From Nostoc favosum CHAB5714 (GTDB lineage Bacteria > Cyanobacteriota > Cyanobacteriia > Cyanobacteriales > Nostocaceae), in the NCBI RefSeq assembly GCF_020829495.1, contig NZ_JAIVFQ010000003.1, positions 124,001-188,000 of the forward strand: a stretch of 64,000 bases of DNA, given 5' to 3'. Position 1 is the stretch's first letter, and every line of letters starts with the position of its first letter. This document shows positions 25,141-34,588 of the stretch, one piece after another. The position numbers were made by a program, and so were the translations under genes. A model generated the notes under the pieces. That model made no database searches, had not been told where the DNA came from, and saw only the letters and a program-made list of their open reading frames with translations.

Positions 25141-25439
25141 CATTCATAATAAATATTTATAATTTGTGACTGTAACCAGCATTACCCCATCTACCCTTGA
25201 TATTTTGATAATATTCAGCTTGTGACTTGTATTACCCTTATGAACTACGCCGCCGTCTAGACGGATGTAGCTCTCCCAATTCATCGGGAATATCCAAGAG
25301 AACTCCGTAGTTCTATTGGTCTGACATCCCTCCAAGGGCAGAAGTCCTGGTTCCCAAGACCCAAATCTTTTACCCATAGCTCTGCCCTACTCCTTCGGAG
25401 AAGCAAGCTACGCGTAGCGTCCCGTAGGGAAGGGTTTTC
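25141..25439. other. Intergenic region with nested palindromes, possible IS remnant
   Basis: Contains CCGTCTAGACGG, AACTCCGTAGTT and CAATTCATCGGGA hairpin-forming segments (25250-25320) followed by the dispersed GC-rich repeat GAAGCAAGCTACGCGTAGCG (25400-25419). The palindromes resemble the subterminal hairpins of IS200/IS605 elements, but no transposase or TnpB sequence could be read. Confidence 0.35.
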
Positions 25440-25820
25440 TTGCAACATATACCTATAAGCTTGGTTTTCGCTTGTGGCATTGATGGTGAAAAACGTGGTC
25501 TTGAGGGTTTCCCTCAAAAAGCGATTTTGAACCCGGAGGGTCAAGACACTAACTATAATATCCGAGAAATCGGTGATTCCTTATATATTCTGGATGCAAT
25601 CGTCATCAGCCGCTCACAATCCCCACCTTATGAATACATTGAAGGTGGGAACTTCCGTAATCCGTTAACGACGATTAACCGTTGGCAAGCACAACTAGTG
25701 CAACAGATGCTGATTGCTCATAACCTAGCAATACAAATCATTGATTTGGGTAGGAGGGAGAAAGCATCTTATTTGGAGGTTGGTATTCTCATGGCTTTGT
25801 CAGTATGTCCATATAATTAA
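25440..25820 (+). CDS. Unrecognised protein, probably a C-terminal remnant
   Basis: 126 codons opening at a TTG inside or just after a dispersed repeat (QHIPISLVFACGIDGEKRGL, AILNPEGQDTNYNIREIGDS, NRWQAQLVQQMLIAHNLAIQ, LEVGILMALSV). Codon use is protein-like, but the lack of a good start and the repeat at its 5' edge suggest that the upstream part has been lost. No motif known to me. Confidence 0.35.
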   Translation: MQHIPISLVFACGIDGEKRGLEGFPQKAILNPEGQDTNYNIREIGDSLYILDAIVISRSQSPPYEYIEGGNFRNPLTTINRWQAQLVQQMLIAHNLAIQIIDLGRREKASYLEVGILMALSVCPYN

Positions 25821-26033
25821 GTCTGCTGAAAAAAGAGCAAGAGACTTGTATTGGCATAAGTATTTTCGTTAAGCTGGCAACCAAAGATGAAAATTAAGGT
25901 CTGAATTGCTTAAAAGCGTAGTTTGACGATGTAGCTATTAGTCATTAATAAAGACAAATGACCAAAGGCTAAAGACAACCCGATACGGCTTGACATGTTT
26001 TCGACCTCATACCCACTTAAAATAAAATAAAAA

Positions 26034-26984
26034 ATGGCTAACAACGAAGAATCACGCGGTTTAAAGTCTCTATTTGATTGGTTTGCAAATCGACGGAAGT
26101 CAGGATCTACCAGCCTCGAACGCCAAGAACGTGAAATTGCTGATGGGCTGTGGCATAAATGTTCTAAGTGCAGTGTTTTGGCATATACAAAAGACCTGAA
26201 AGCCAACCAGATGGTTTGTACCGAATGTGGTCATCACAATCGGGTAGACAGCGATGAGCGCATCCGTCAACTGATAGATCACAATACCTGGAAACCGCTA
26301 GACGAGCATTTGCGTCCAAGCGATCCGTTGGAATTTCGCGATCGCAAACCCTACAGCGATCGCTTGCGGGAGATGCAGGAGAAAATTGGCTTAATAGACG
26401 CAGTTAAAACTGGTTTAGGTCAAATCAATGGTTTGCCCATTGCCCTTGGGGTTATGGACTTCCGCTTCATGGGTGGTAGCATGGGTTCAGTCGTGGGAGA
26501 AAGACTCACCCGCATGATTGAGCAAGCCACTCAACGGCGGTATCCTGTAGTTATCGTCTGCACCTCCGGTGGCGCGAGAATGCAAGAAGGAATGCTCTCC
26601 CTGATGCAGATGGCGAAAATCTCCGCAGCCCTACAGCGCCATAAAGACGCCCGATTATTATATATTCCTGTTTTAACCAATCCCACAACGGGCGGCGTTA
26701 CCGCTAGCTTTGCGATGTTGGGCGATATCATTTTGGCAGAACCCAAGGCAACCATTGGTTTTGCCGGTCGGCGAGTGATTGAGCAAACCCTGCGGGAAAA
26801 ACTACCCGAGAATTTCCAGACTGCTGAAGATTTACTCCTGCACGGTTTTGTTGATGATATCGTACCCCGTACCCAATTAAAGAACACCCTAGCCCAGTTG
26901 ATTGCCCTACATCAGCCTGTACTAACAACACCTCAGATGGTGTTGTGGGAAACAATGTCCTTGACTTCTACCGCCGCAGAATAG
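26034..26984 (+). CDS. accD: Acetyl-CoA carboxylase carboxyltransferase subunit beta
   Basis: 316 residues. The N-terminal zinc ribbon is visible as [20 protein letters not shown] then TECGHH (four cysteines). Carboxyltransferase motifs: [76 protein letters not shown]. With AccA it transfers CO2 from biotin to acetyl-CoA, the first step of fatty-acid synthesis. Start ATG 26034. Confidence 0.97.
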   Translation: MANNEESRGLKSLFDWFANRRKSGSTSLERQEREIADGLWHKCSKCSVLAYTKDLKANQMVCTECGHHNRVDSDERIRQLIDHNTWKPLDEHLRPSDPLEFRDRKPYSDRLREMQEKIGLIDAVKTGLGQINGLPIALGVMDFRFMGGSMGSVVGERLTRMIEQATQRRYPVVIVCTSGGARMQEGMLSLMQMAKISAALQRHKDARLLYIPVLTNPTTGGVTASFAMLGDIILAEPKATIGFAGRRVIEQTLREKLPENFQTAEDLLLHGFVDDIVPRTQLKNTLAQLIALHQPVLTTPQMVLWETMSLTSTAAE

Positions 26985-26985
26985 T

Positions 26986-27078
26986 CAAAAGTCAAAAGTG
27001 ATGAGTTAGGAGTGAAAAGTTATGAGTGTAAAATTCATAACTCCTCACTCCTAACTTCTAACTCCTCACTTTTGGCTC
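26986..27078. repeat. Inverted repeat between convergent genes
   Basis: GAGTTAGGAGTGAAAAGTTA TGAGT-type sequence and its inverse (ATAACTCCTCACTCCTAACT then TCTAACTCCTCACTTTT) form a long imperfect hairpin between accD and the MFS gene. A similar arrangement at 58293-58369 separates natB from its convergent neighbour; both could act as bidirectional terminators. Confidence 0.5.
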
Positions 27079-27080
27079 CC

Positions 27081-28511
27081 TTATGCTCTCTCCGGCTCTT
27101 TGACAAAAAGTAGTGGGATAAGCGCTGCTAGTCGAAATAGACTAGAGACGGCGAACAACCCCAGTAAGCCTCCAAACTGAGCAAATTGGACGATGAAGCT
27201 GCCTATAGTTGTGCCTAAAGCACCACTCGCTCCAGCAACGGCAGCTGCGATCGCAAAATAGATAGACTGATTTTTAGTTGGTGCGATCGCCAATTGTATA
27301 TTGTTGTTACACAAGTCAATCGCCGCCCAAGTACCTCCAGCCAAGATGTGTAACAGGGGTAACCACAACCAGATGTCAAGGCGATTAACACCAATCCCCA
27401 GCCAAAGCAGTGGTGTGGCTGCAACCAAAATCCCAATACAGATCAGGATAGGACGATTGCCTATCTTGTCTGCTAATTTGCCCCACACGATGAGCATCAG
27501 CAAAGTCGCTCCCGCCTGAAGGCTGTTGTAGATAGTCACGTAGCTCACCTCTAAATCGAGCGTGTCCAGCATGTAGAGGTTAAAAAAAGGACTGCTGAGG
27601 TTAACAGCAAGCGCCCAGAAGCTGAAATACAGCAAAAATCTCAAAAAGTTAGAGTTTTTCCAGATGCTGGAAGCTGGCGCAACAGGTGGCGTTGAATCCC
27701 CATTTGAACTATCCCCCTTGCTCCCAGCTAAGAGCTCCCTTGCCTCTTGTTGAATCTCATTTGTTTGAGGTAACTTGCCATAATAAGTGTTTTGCGATTG
27801 CGGATTCATATCCACCTGGAAATATTGACATCCCAATCCCACAATCCCAAACACTATACCTACCAGCAGAACCACCCCATAGCCTTGGATACTTCCACCA
27901 TACCAATGTGATACAACTAGACCGGCTATTGGTACGCAAACCAAATTGGTAAGGCTAGCAGCACTATTGCGTATCCCAAAATACCTGCCTCGCAATTGGG
28001 GGGGAACTATCATTGCTACCCAACTTAGCCACGATGCCGCTCCTAGTCCTCCCAAAAGATTGCTGAATAGAACAATCAAGAGTGTCAATATCACTAACTG
28101 GTGATTATTAATCACCCCCAAGCTTACGCCTACAATACCGATTACTAGAACTAGCCATAGCAGCCGACCAATTCCGTGTGTCCGAAGAGAATATTGAAAG
28201 CGGCTGGTGCTACGTTCAGACAAGTAAGCGCCCAATGGCTGAATAAGATTGACCAACATGGGGATAGAGCACAGCATCCCAAATACCACTGGACTAGCAC
28301 CCAATTCCACCAAAAAATTGCTGAGTAAAATCCCGCCAGTTCCAAGGGAGTAAACCGCTGTTAAGACAGAATCTGTAGTGGAGGCTTTTAAACTAGTGCG
28401 AATCGCATCCTTGGGAATTCGAGAGGTTAGAGAAAGTGCTGTGGGCGGTAAGGCAATCTGGGGAATTTCTAGAGTCCGTGGTGCAGTTGTTTCAACCTGA
28501 ACAAAATCCAT
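27081..28511 (-). CDS. Major facilitator superfamily transporter
   Basis: 476 residues, about 12 hydrophobic helices (e.g. LVILTLLIVLFSNLLGGLGA, YGVVLLVGIVFGIVGLGCQ, LLALFAVSSLFRLAALIPLL). A long hydrophilic loop in the middle (residues ~210-265, NPQSQNTYYGKLPQTNEIQQ) separates two six-helix halves; AYLSERSTSRF and GKLADKIGNRPILI fit the MFS loop 2-3/8-9 motif. Substrate unknown. The first ~40 residues are a soluble extension. Confidence 0.8.
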   Translation of the reverse strand: MDFVQVETTAPRTLEIPQIALPPTALSLTSRIPKDAIRTSLKASTTDSVLTAVYSLGTGGILLSNFLVELGASPVVFGMLCSIPMLVNLIQPLGAYLSERSTSRFQYSLRTHGIGRLLWLVLVIGIVGVSLGVINNHQLVILTLLIVLFSNLLGGLGAASWLSWVAMIVPPQLRGRYFGIRNSAASLTNLVCVPIAGLVVSHWYGGSIQGYGVVLLVGIVFGIVGLGCQYFQVDMNPQSQNTYYGKLPQTNEIQQEARELLAGSKGDSSNGDSTPPVAPASSIWKNSNFLRFLLYFSFWALAVNLSSPFFNLYMLDTLDLEVSYVTIYNSLQAGATLLMLIVWGKLADKIGNRPILICIGILVAATPLLWLGIGVNRLDIWLWLPLLHILAGGTWAAIDLCNNNIQLAIAPTKNQSIYFAIAAAVAGASGALGTTIGSFIVQFAQFGGLLGLFAVSSLFRLAALIPLLFVKEPERA

Positions 28512-29133
28512 AATGTATGTTTATGAGTAAAACATCCTGACATAAATCCGGTTGTTGAGAAACTCAGTATGCTTCCATCAGCATTCTTGATAAGTTTTCG
28601 TTATTTTAGCTTGCAATTTTTAACCAAAATTTCAAATAAGTAAAATATCACTCCTTAATAACACAAGGTATAAGTAAGAAGAAAGACTTTTATTTGTCTG
28701 TGAGCAAGAAAAGATTACTTAATTTTTTGGGATTGACGATGGCGATCGCCATCGTCATTATTGGCGGTAGTTAACTACGCTACACCGTGGCAGGTAGCTG
28801 AATATCCAGCTGCGATCGCATTTTTGTTAGCACCAGCGATCGTTGCTATCAGTTTAATTCAGCGGCAACTTTTCGGAGGCGAACCGATTTTACCAAGGGA
28901 TGATTGTCCCTAGCATGGTTAATGCCACTTTCATCTTCATGATGCGGCAGTTTTTCGTTAATTTTCCTAAATGTAATTAGTCAAGAGTTAAAAATTCTCC
29001 CCCTGCTCCCCCTGCCCCCCTGCCCTCTTTCCCCCTCCCGATTCCCAAACAGTATTTTGGGCAACAAATTGCACTCCTAACGTGATATTGGTATTACAGC
29101 GACTCAATCTCTATATATCAGTTAACAAGCATT
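28512..29133. other. Intergenic region holding a decayed ABC permease gene
   Basis: Upstream of the MFS gene. From about 28700 a plus-strand sequence MSKKRLLNFLGLTMAIAIVI and then, in shifted frames, PWQVAEYPAAIAFLLAPAIV and the segment at 28888-28980 are recognisable (see next entry). Downstream, CCCTGCTCCCCCTGC-type repeats fill 28998-29037. Confidence 0.5.
28888..28980 (+). pseudogene. Carbohydrate ABC permease (MalG-like) fragment
   Basis: The frame FYQGMIVPSMVNATFIFMMR then QFFVNFPK matches the conserved 'xxGLILPxxxxxFxIFLMRQFF' segment just before the EAA loop of MalG-type sugar permeases. It ends at TAG and lacks the EAA loop. With the upstream out-of-frame pieces from 28700 it marks a largely deleted gene. 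Confidence 0.55.
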
Positions 29134-29349
29134 ATGGGTTTTGCAGACCTATCAATCGCAGAGATAGCAGCCGACTACAGCATTCCTGTAGAAAAAGTGT
29201 TTTCTCTGTGCAACCAACTGGGAATTGCTTACAAACACCAAAAGACTCGTTTGGCGTTAGAAGATGCAAAGGCAATTATTTCCCAAATCTCGTCTGAAAT
29301 ACGCCCAAAAGGTACTAGCGACTCGGTGGGTGATCACGAGGTCACCTGA
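29134..29349 (+). CDS. Small conserved cyanobacterial protein
   Basis: 71 residues (MGFADLSIAEIAADYSIPVE, KVFSLCNQLGIAYKHQKTRL, ALEDAKAIISQI). The N-terminal half has a helix-turn-helix-like pattern (LSIAEIAADYSIPVEKVFSL) reminiscent of the small IF2 N-terminal-type domains. It lies 130 bases upstream of psbV on the same strand. Function unknown. Confidence 0.65.
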   Translation: MGFADLSIAEIAADYSIPVEKVFSLCNQLGIAYKHQKTRLALEDAKAIISQISSEIRPKGTSDSVGDHEVT

Positions 29350-29480
29350 AGGGTTATCTCGGGCTTTGGCTAATCACTGATAGCTAATGATAAAAACAAT
29401 GAGTCGTTAGCAATTAGCAGCTTGGAGATTGAGAATCGCTTTCTTAGCTGTGTTGAGCGTCAAAATCTTTAAGGGGAAAC

Positions 29481-29972
29481 ATGTTTAGAAGACTAATTGG
29501 CGTTGTTGTGGTTACTGTTTTACTCTCGTTTCAGTTGCTTGTTGGTAGCGCGACAGCAGTGGAACTCGACAAAGCTACCCGGACAGTGCCATTAAATACT
29601 CAGGGTGAGGTCACCGTACTCAGCCTTAAACAAGTCAAAGAAGGCAAACGCTTATTTAATTACGCTTGCGCCCAATGTCATGCTGGGGGAGTTACCAAGA
29701 CAAACCAGAACGTTGGACTCACTCCAGAAGACCTGGCACTGGCAACACCTAACCGTAATAACATTGAAGGCTTGGTGGATTATCTGAAAAATCCCACTAC
29801 TTACGACGGGGAAGAAGAGATTTCCGAAATACACCCCAGTATCAAAAGTGCAGATATTTTCACAGCAATGCGAAATCTGACAGATGAAGACTTGGAGGCG
29901 ATCGCCGGTCATATTCTCTTACAACCCAAAATCGTTGGCACTAAGTGGGGAGGCGGAAAAATCTATTACTAA
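29481..29972 (+). CDS. psbV: Cytochrome c-550 (PsbV), photosystem II extrinsic subunit
   Basis: 163 residues. Signal peptide MFRRLIGVVVVTVLLSFQLL then VGSATAVE directs it to the thylakoid lumen. The heme-binding CAQCH motif and the distal His in EISEIHPSIKSADIF are present, as is the C-terminal VGTKWGGGKIYY of PsbV. It stabilises the manganese cluster from the lumenal side. AAGGGG precedes the ATG. First of three electron-carrier genes in a row (psbV, petE, petJ). Confidence 0.97.
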   Translation: MFRRLIGVVVVTVLLSFQLLVGSATAVELDKATRTVPLNTQGEVTVLSLKQVKEGKRLFNYACAQCHAGGVTKTNQNVGLTPEDLALATPNRNNIEGLVDYLKNPTTYDGEEEISEIHPSIKSADIFTAMRNLTDEDLEAIAGHILLQPKIVGTKWGGGKIYY

Positions 29973-29984
29973 ATCCTGGAATTA

Positions 29985-30065
29985 GTACTGAGTCATTGGG
30001 GCATTGGGCATTGGGCATTGGGCGGAATCCATTCCCCATTCCCCATTTCCCATTCCCCATTCCCC
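29985..30065. repeat. CATTGGG and CATTCCC tandem heptamers
   Basis: GGGCATTGGGCATTGGGCAT runs on the plus strand followed by CCCCATT/TTCCCATT units, so that the two halves are inverse of each other and could form a hairpin after psbV. Confidence 0.7.
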
Positions 30066-30376
30066 AGTTTTCACCAAAGTTTAGCTGCTTTCGTTCTCAC
30101 AGCAGCAGAAAATATTCCTGGGTTGGGCGCAAAAAATTTTTCAAAAGTCAAGATATTCCTGAAGAAAAAATAAAAATCTCTTATTTTACCCTTTACCTTT
30201 ATTCACAGGATTTTTGGGCAATAGCAGTCTAGTATTTCTTAGTGATTGCAGAGCTTTTTGCAATAAATTGCTCCTCATTCTTAAAAAAAAAATTGTATCT
30301 ATGACAGATTGTCATATTTGGCGTTGATTTTATTTAAAATGAGAAAGGAAAAAAAATTGTTTGTTAGGAGAGAGCC

Positions 30377-30796
30377 ATGAAATTGATTTCGGCAAGCTGG
30401 CGACGTCTTAGTTTAGCTGTGTTGACAATCCTTTTAGTTGTTAGCAGCTTCGCTGTTTTTACTCCCAGTGCTTCGGCTGAAACCTACAAGGTGAAATTGG
30501 GTAGCGATAAAGGAATGCTGGCATTTGAACCGAAAAAGTTGACAATTAAACCAGGTGATACAATTGAATGGGTGAACAATAAAGTTCCTCCCCATAATGT
30601 TGTGTTTGATGCTGCCAAAAATCCAGCTAAGGACGCCACTTTAGCTAAATCTCTGTCTCATAAGAATTTGCTGATGAGTGCTGGTCAAAAGGAAACAACC
30701 ACCTTCCCCAAAGACGCACCTTCTGGTGATTACACCTTCTACTGCGAACCCCACCGTGGTGCTGGCATGGTTGGTACAATCACTGTCCAAGGCTAG
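30377..30796 (+). CDS. petE: Plastocyanin
   Basis: 139 residues including a signal peptide (LAVLTILLVVSSFAVFTPSA then SAE). The mature domain shows the type-1 copper site: His in KVPPHNVVFD, then Cys, His and Met in YTFYCEPHRGAGMVGTITVQ. It carries electrons from cytochrome b6f to photosystem I in the lumen, in competition with cytochrome c6 encoded 260 bases downstream. GGAGAG precedes the ATG. Confidence 0.97.
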   Translation: MKLISASWRRLSLAVLTILLVVSSFAVFTPSASAETYKVKLGSDKGMLAFEPKKLTIKPGDTIEWVNNKVPPHNVVFDAAKNPAKDATLAKSLSHKNLLMSAGQKETTTFPKDAPSGDYTFYCEPHRGAGMVGTITVQG

Positions 30797-31054
30797 AAAG
30801 ATCCTCATTGACACAAGATGATTTTCTGGGCTTCCTTCTCTGAAATTAGCCCATAGCAACACACCACACTCCTAGAGAGAGTGACGCATACAATGAATAA
30901 ATGGCGGTAACGAGTCCTATCTTCCCCTAAGACGCTAAGTAACCTGTGACGATAGAGGGATAAACTCGTTACCGCCAATTTTGATCAAACTTGACTTAAT
31001 TAGGCATTAATCGCGTTTATACTCTTGCTGGAGGCTTGTTGCGAGGAAATTCTA

Positions 31055-31399
31055 TTGAGAATACTTTTATTAATCCTACTGTGGGCGATCGCTCTATTCA
31101 ATTTGACATTCATTAGTCCAGCACTAGCTGCCGAAATATCCAACGGTGCTAAAATTTTCGAGGCTAACTGCGCTTCTTGCCATATAGGTGGCGGTAACAT
31201 CCTTATTAGCCAGAAAACCTTGAAAAAGGAAGCATTGTCAAAGTACTTAGAAAATTATAATAGCGACTCAATCGAAGCGATTATCCACCAAGTACAAAAT
31301 GGTAAAAATGCCATGCCTGCCTTTAAAGGCAAGTTAAGTTCTGAGGAGATTCTGGAGGTAGCTGCTTACGTTTTTCAGAATGCAGAACAAGGCTGGTAA
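31055..31399 (+). CDS. petJ: Cytochrome c6 (PetJ-like)
   Basis: 114 residues if started at TTG 31055, which has GAGGA seven bases upstream and gives a compact signal peptide ([20 protein letters not shown] then SPALAAE); no ATG is available. CASCH binds heme c and the distal methionine is in [18 protein letters not shown]. The [17 protein letters not shown] stretch shows it is a c6 relative of the less canonical sort (Ile instead of the usual Ala/Val after CASCH). Lumenal carrier from b6f to photosystem I or cytochrome oxidase, alternative to plastocyanin. Confidence 0.88.
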   Translation: MRILLLILLWAIALFNLTFISPALAAEISNGAKIFEANCASCHIGGGNILISQKTLKKEALSKYLENYNSDSIEAIIHQVQNGKNAMPAFKGKLSSEEILEVAAYVFQNAEQGW

Positions 31400-31433
31400 A
31401 GTAGCTGAAAGATTTATCTGGATAAAACAACAG

Positions 31434-31459
31434 CCCTTTGGTGTGCCAAAGGGTTTTTT
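31434..31459 (+). terminator. Rho-independent terminator of petJ
   Basis: Perfect stem CCCTTTGG (31434-31441), loop TGTG, CCAAAGGG (31446-31453) followed by six T. It lies 35 bases after the petJ stop. Confidence 0.85.
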
Positions 31460-31583
31460 CAGTTCAGGAAACACACCAAGGTATTTTAGAACTAACTACT
31501 TTTGGTTTGAGCAACCCCAACTTTTGGCATAGACACCCTTGAATGATGAAGTTAGGGACTTCCAGTTAAAAAAACATCTTATC

Positions 31584-31612
31584 TTAGGGGCGCAAGGACT
31601 TGCGCCCCTAAA
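31584..31612. repeat. Palindrome TAGGGGCGCAAG...TTGCGCCCCTA
   Basis: TTAGGGGCGCAAGGACTTGC then GCCCCTAA; third member of the dispersed palindrome family also seen at 4142 and 6752. Confidence 0.55.
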
Positions 31613-31685
31613 AATGTACAAATAATTTTGGATAATTTATTTTTTGGAAGTCCTTATTCGCTTGTTATACGTAATTAAATGTAAA

Positions 31686-31838
31686 TCAGGGCTATTTCAT
31701 TCTAAAATGTCACGTTTTATGCTTACGGGTTAATTCTCACAAAATGGGCATTTTTGAGGGGTAGGTTCGTTGCTAAATTATTGTTTTTCCTAAAAAATTT
31801 GTAAAAAATGCCCTAAAAATAGAATGAAATAGCCCTGA
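31686..31838. mobile_element. 153-bp MITE with perfect 19-bp inverted ends and 7-bp target duplication
   Basis: Left end TCAGGGCTATTTCATTCTA (31686-31704) and right end TAGAATGAAATAGCCCTGA (31820-31838) are exact inverted repeats. ATGTAAA flanks both sides (31679-31685 and 31839-31845). No coding sequence inside. The intact ends and duplication suggest a recent insertion. Confidence 0.88.
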
Positions 31839-32068
31839 ATGTAAATAAATAGACATTACAATTTTGACTAAATATAATTACTGATGTCTGAATTAAAATT
31901 AAGCAATTAGCTTCATACTTGCTTAATACGTATCCCAAAAACTTTGCTTTAAGTATTTTTTATGTAAAGAAGATCGTCAATTATTGTAAATTTTCGTCCA
32001 CGTAGTGTATGCTACATCAAGCAAAAAATATTCTAAATATTCACTCGATAACTTAAAATCACGGGATT

Positions 32069-32713
32069 ATGATGATTAATTCAGTTTTTGTGAAAAAGTT
32101 CTCCGTGGCTACATTAGGTGCGACAGCTATTGCCATAGGAATGGGCACAACTGCACAGGCATTAACAGTCATTGATTTTGAAAGTTTAGCCCAGCCTGGT
32201 GACGGCATCTCTAATCAGGGTTTTTCTTACACTGAAGATGGCTACACTCTTACGAACATCAGTAATCTTTTTGAGTTTTCAACATTTAACACAGGAGAAT
32301 CTCGCTATTTAGGTTCTACTGCCTTATTTAACGATACAGTTGACGGCACAACAGTTCTAACTAAAAACGATGGCGGGATTTTTGATCTGATTTCGATTGA
32401 TTTAGGAGAACTTAATCAGCCTTTTGAATCACCTACAGTGAAATTTGTTGGTACGAAGGCTGATAATTCAATTATCTCTAATACCTTTAATCTAAATGGT
32501 GTTAAAGGATTCCAAACTTTTGCTTTAAAAGATTTTACAAACCTTGTTTCAACAACCTGGGAGCAAGTTAGTCCATTTCACCAATTTGATAACATTGTAG
32601 TTTCTGATATTACTACAAAGAGTGTTCCCGAACCCGCTTCAGTTTTAAGTTTACTATCCTTTGCTGCTTTAGGTGTTGGTTCAACACTAACACGTAAAAA
32701 AGCAACAGTTTAG
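32069..32713 (+). CDS. PEP-CTERM sorted secreted protein
   Basis: 214 residues. Signal peptide KKFSVATLGATAIAIGMGTT then AQA; the mature part starts LTVIDFESLAQPGDGISNQG, a beta-sandwich style domain common in such proteins; the C-terminus has the PEP-CTERM sorting signal VPEPASVLSLLSFAALGVGS followed by TLTRKKATV. It is presumably processed by exosortase and placed at the cell surface. Specific role unknown. Preceded by a ~200-base AT-rich upstream region. Confidence 0.85.
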   Translation: MMINSVFVKKFSVATLGATAIAIGMGTTAQALTVIDFESLAQPGDGISNQGFSYTEDGYTLTNISNLFEFSTFNTGESRYLGSTALFNDTVDGTTVLTKNDGGIFDLISIDLGELNQPFESPTVKFVGTKADNSIISNTFNLNGVKGFQTFALKDFTNLVSTTWEQVSPFHQFDNIVVSDITTKSVPEPASVLSLLSFAALGVGSTLTRKKATV

Positions 32714-32905
32714 GCACTTGCCAATAAAACATTAGCCCATCCCGCACTTTCTCACCTGGGCTGGGCTGAATAAAAGGCAACTATACCAATGGTCAGAAAG
32801 CCAGGCTTTCGCAATCAAGTTGGAAAGCACTAGCTTTCAAAAGGACTGATATCACTTGGCTGTGCCATTGAGCTTCTATCTTAATCCAAAATCACCTGCT
32901 GGTGA

Positions 32906-34588
32906 TTATTTTTCTAAATTAGATTTTTGTCTGTTTTCCTTCACTTCGCGCAACCGTTCTACTAATTTTCCATCCGATTCAGCAGAGGCTGTAGGCTGAC
33001 TCTTATTGACTCTTGGTAGCACTAACGGTTCGGAAGTAGTAGCCGACGGTGAAGGCGTAAGCTGGTTATTTCTGATTTGCAGTTCAGAGAATGGTTTAGA
33101 ATTAACTGCTGCTGAGGGCGTAGGTTGATTGCTATTGACTGCCGGTGCAGATAATGGTTTAAGAGTACCTGTCGGTAAGGACGCAGGCTGGTTATTTCTG
33201 ATTCGCAGTTCAGATAATGGTTTGGGAGCAGCTGTCGGTGAGAACTCAGGCTGATTGCCATTGACTCCTGGTGCAGCTAATGGTTTAAGAGTACCTGTCG
33301 ATGAAGGCGTGGGCTGATTATTTCTGATTCGCAGTTCAGGAAATGGTTTGGGGGTAAGCTGATTGTTATTGATTCCCGGTGCAGATAATTGAGTAGTCCC
33401 AGTGGTGTTGCTAGTATTGTTTTGAAAACTTAGGTTAAATGGATAGGAACTGATCCGTTTATCTCCCTTGGGAGATTGCTTGTTGAAGTATTCCCTTGCT
33501 TCTGATTTCAATTCCGGGGAAACTAACTTGTCTTGAAACTTGATATCTAAGACCTTACCATCAGGATCTACCACTAATACACCCAAAACAGCACCTTCGA
33601 GATTTGGCTTCTTCGTGGGTAATGTTTGACGGATGACTGGTTTTTGTTGAGCGTTGGGGTATTGTTGCTGGACTTCTTTTCTCAGGTTTGCGTAAGAGTC
33701 TAGCTGTGCTATAGCCAGTTGAGTTCCTTTGGCAGATAAATCGGGTGTCTGTGACGTAGTTCCCCTAATTAGGGTTAAGCTATCCCCAGCCCTTGAAGCT
33801 TGTTTTAGAGAATTTATCAGCGGGTTTTGATCAATTCTAGACGCATCATTACCCGATTGCGTCATTTGTGAAGCCGTATTTCCCTGTCCTGTTGCAATGG
33901 GGCTAGTGTCAGATAAGTTTGGAGATTGGGCATTTTGCAGAATATCATCAGGTATTTGCTGCGACTGCAATTGTGGCAATCTATTTACAGCCAACGGTTT
34001 TTGCAGAATATCATCAGGTATTTTCTGCGATTGCAATTCTGGTAATCTATTTACAGCCAACGGCTGAGGTGCCTCGTATTTGGTGTCACTGACATTTACA
34101 CGAGGAGCCGATCGAGAGAATTTAGGGCTGGTATTGAATTTAGAACTATCAAATTTAGAGGCGTCAAATCCCAAATTACCACTAGGAATCATCCGCAAAG
34201 ACTGCCTTGTAGGCAAGGAGGAAACCCGATAGTTATTCGATGATGCGGGTAGCGGAGGCAGTACTAGCTGACTGGATGGCGCTGGTGCCACTGGGGGCAA
34301 TAGAGTTTGGGCGCTAAAGTTCGGAGGAGAAAGTGGCGCTATTGGAGGAAGTTGTTGTAAACCAATTTGGGGCGTGCTTTGCGGCAAACGGCTTTGGTCG
34401 GCTTGGCTCAATTCTAAAAGTCCGACGGTTTTTGATGATGCTGTATCTTTGGGTTTGCTAGAATCCATAGGCATCAATGGCACAATCATCGCGATCGCAC
34501 CGTGGATGCCAAGAGAAGCTATAGCTGCTATCCCAATTGGCTGGCTTAAGAGTTCTGGTATATTTTTAAACAGGGAGACGTAAGACAT
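32906..34588 (-). CDS. TonB-like energy-transducer protein with repeat-rich C-terminus
   Basis: 560 residues. One N-terminal membrane anchor (IGIAAIASLGIHGAIAMIVP), a long Pro/Gln/Ser-rich periplasmic stretch, then a TonB C-terminal-like domain around residues 330-375 (GAVLGVLVVDPDGKVLDIKF, VSPELKSEAREYFNKQSPKG). Unusually the TonB-like domain is followed by ~170 residues of low-complexity repeats in which ELRIRNNQPTPS and LKPLSAPGVN(G/S)NQP alternate three to four times. Probably couples inner-membrane energy to outer-membrane receptors; the repeat tail is a local expansion. Confidence 0.65.
   Translation of the reverse strand: MSYVSLFKNIPELLSQPIGIAAIASLGIHGAIAMIVPLMPMDSSKPKDTASSKTVGLLELSQADQSRLPQSTPQIGLQQLPPIAPLSPPNFSAQTLLPPVAPAPSSQLVLPPLPASSNNYRVSSLPTRQSLRMIPSGNLGFDASKFDSSKFNTSPKFSRSAPRVNVSDTKYEAPQPLAVNRLPELQSQKIPDDILQKPLAVNRLPQLQSQQIPDDILQNAQSPNLSDTSPIATGQGNTASQMTQSGNDASRIDQNPLINSLKQASRAGDSLTLIRGTTSQTPDLSAKGTQLAIAQLDSYANLRKEVQQQYPNAQQKPVIRQTLPTKKPNLEGAVLGVLVVDPDGKVLDIKFQDKLVSPELKSEAREYFNKQSPKGDKRISSYPFNLSFQNNTSNTTGTTQLSAPGINNNQLTPKPFPELRIRNNQPTPSSTGTLKPLAAPGVNGNQPEFSPTAAPKPLSELRIRNNQPASLPTGTLKPLSAPAVNSNQPTPSAAVNSKPFSELQIRNNQLTPSPSATTSEPLVLPRVNKSQPTASAESDGKLVERLREVKENRQKSNLEK

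Noticed and set aside
25144-25544. Minus-strand frames considered as transposase remnants
   Set aside because: Nested palindromes resemble IS ends, but the translations contain no transposase or TnpB motif.
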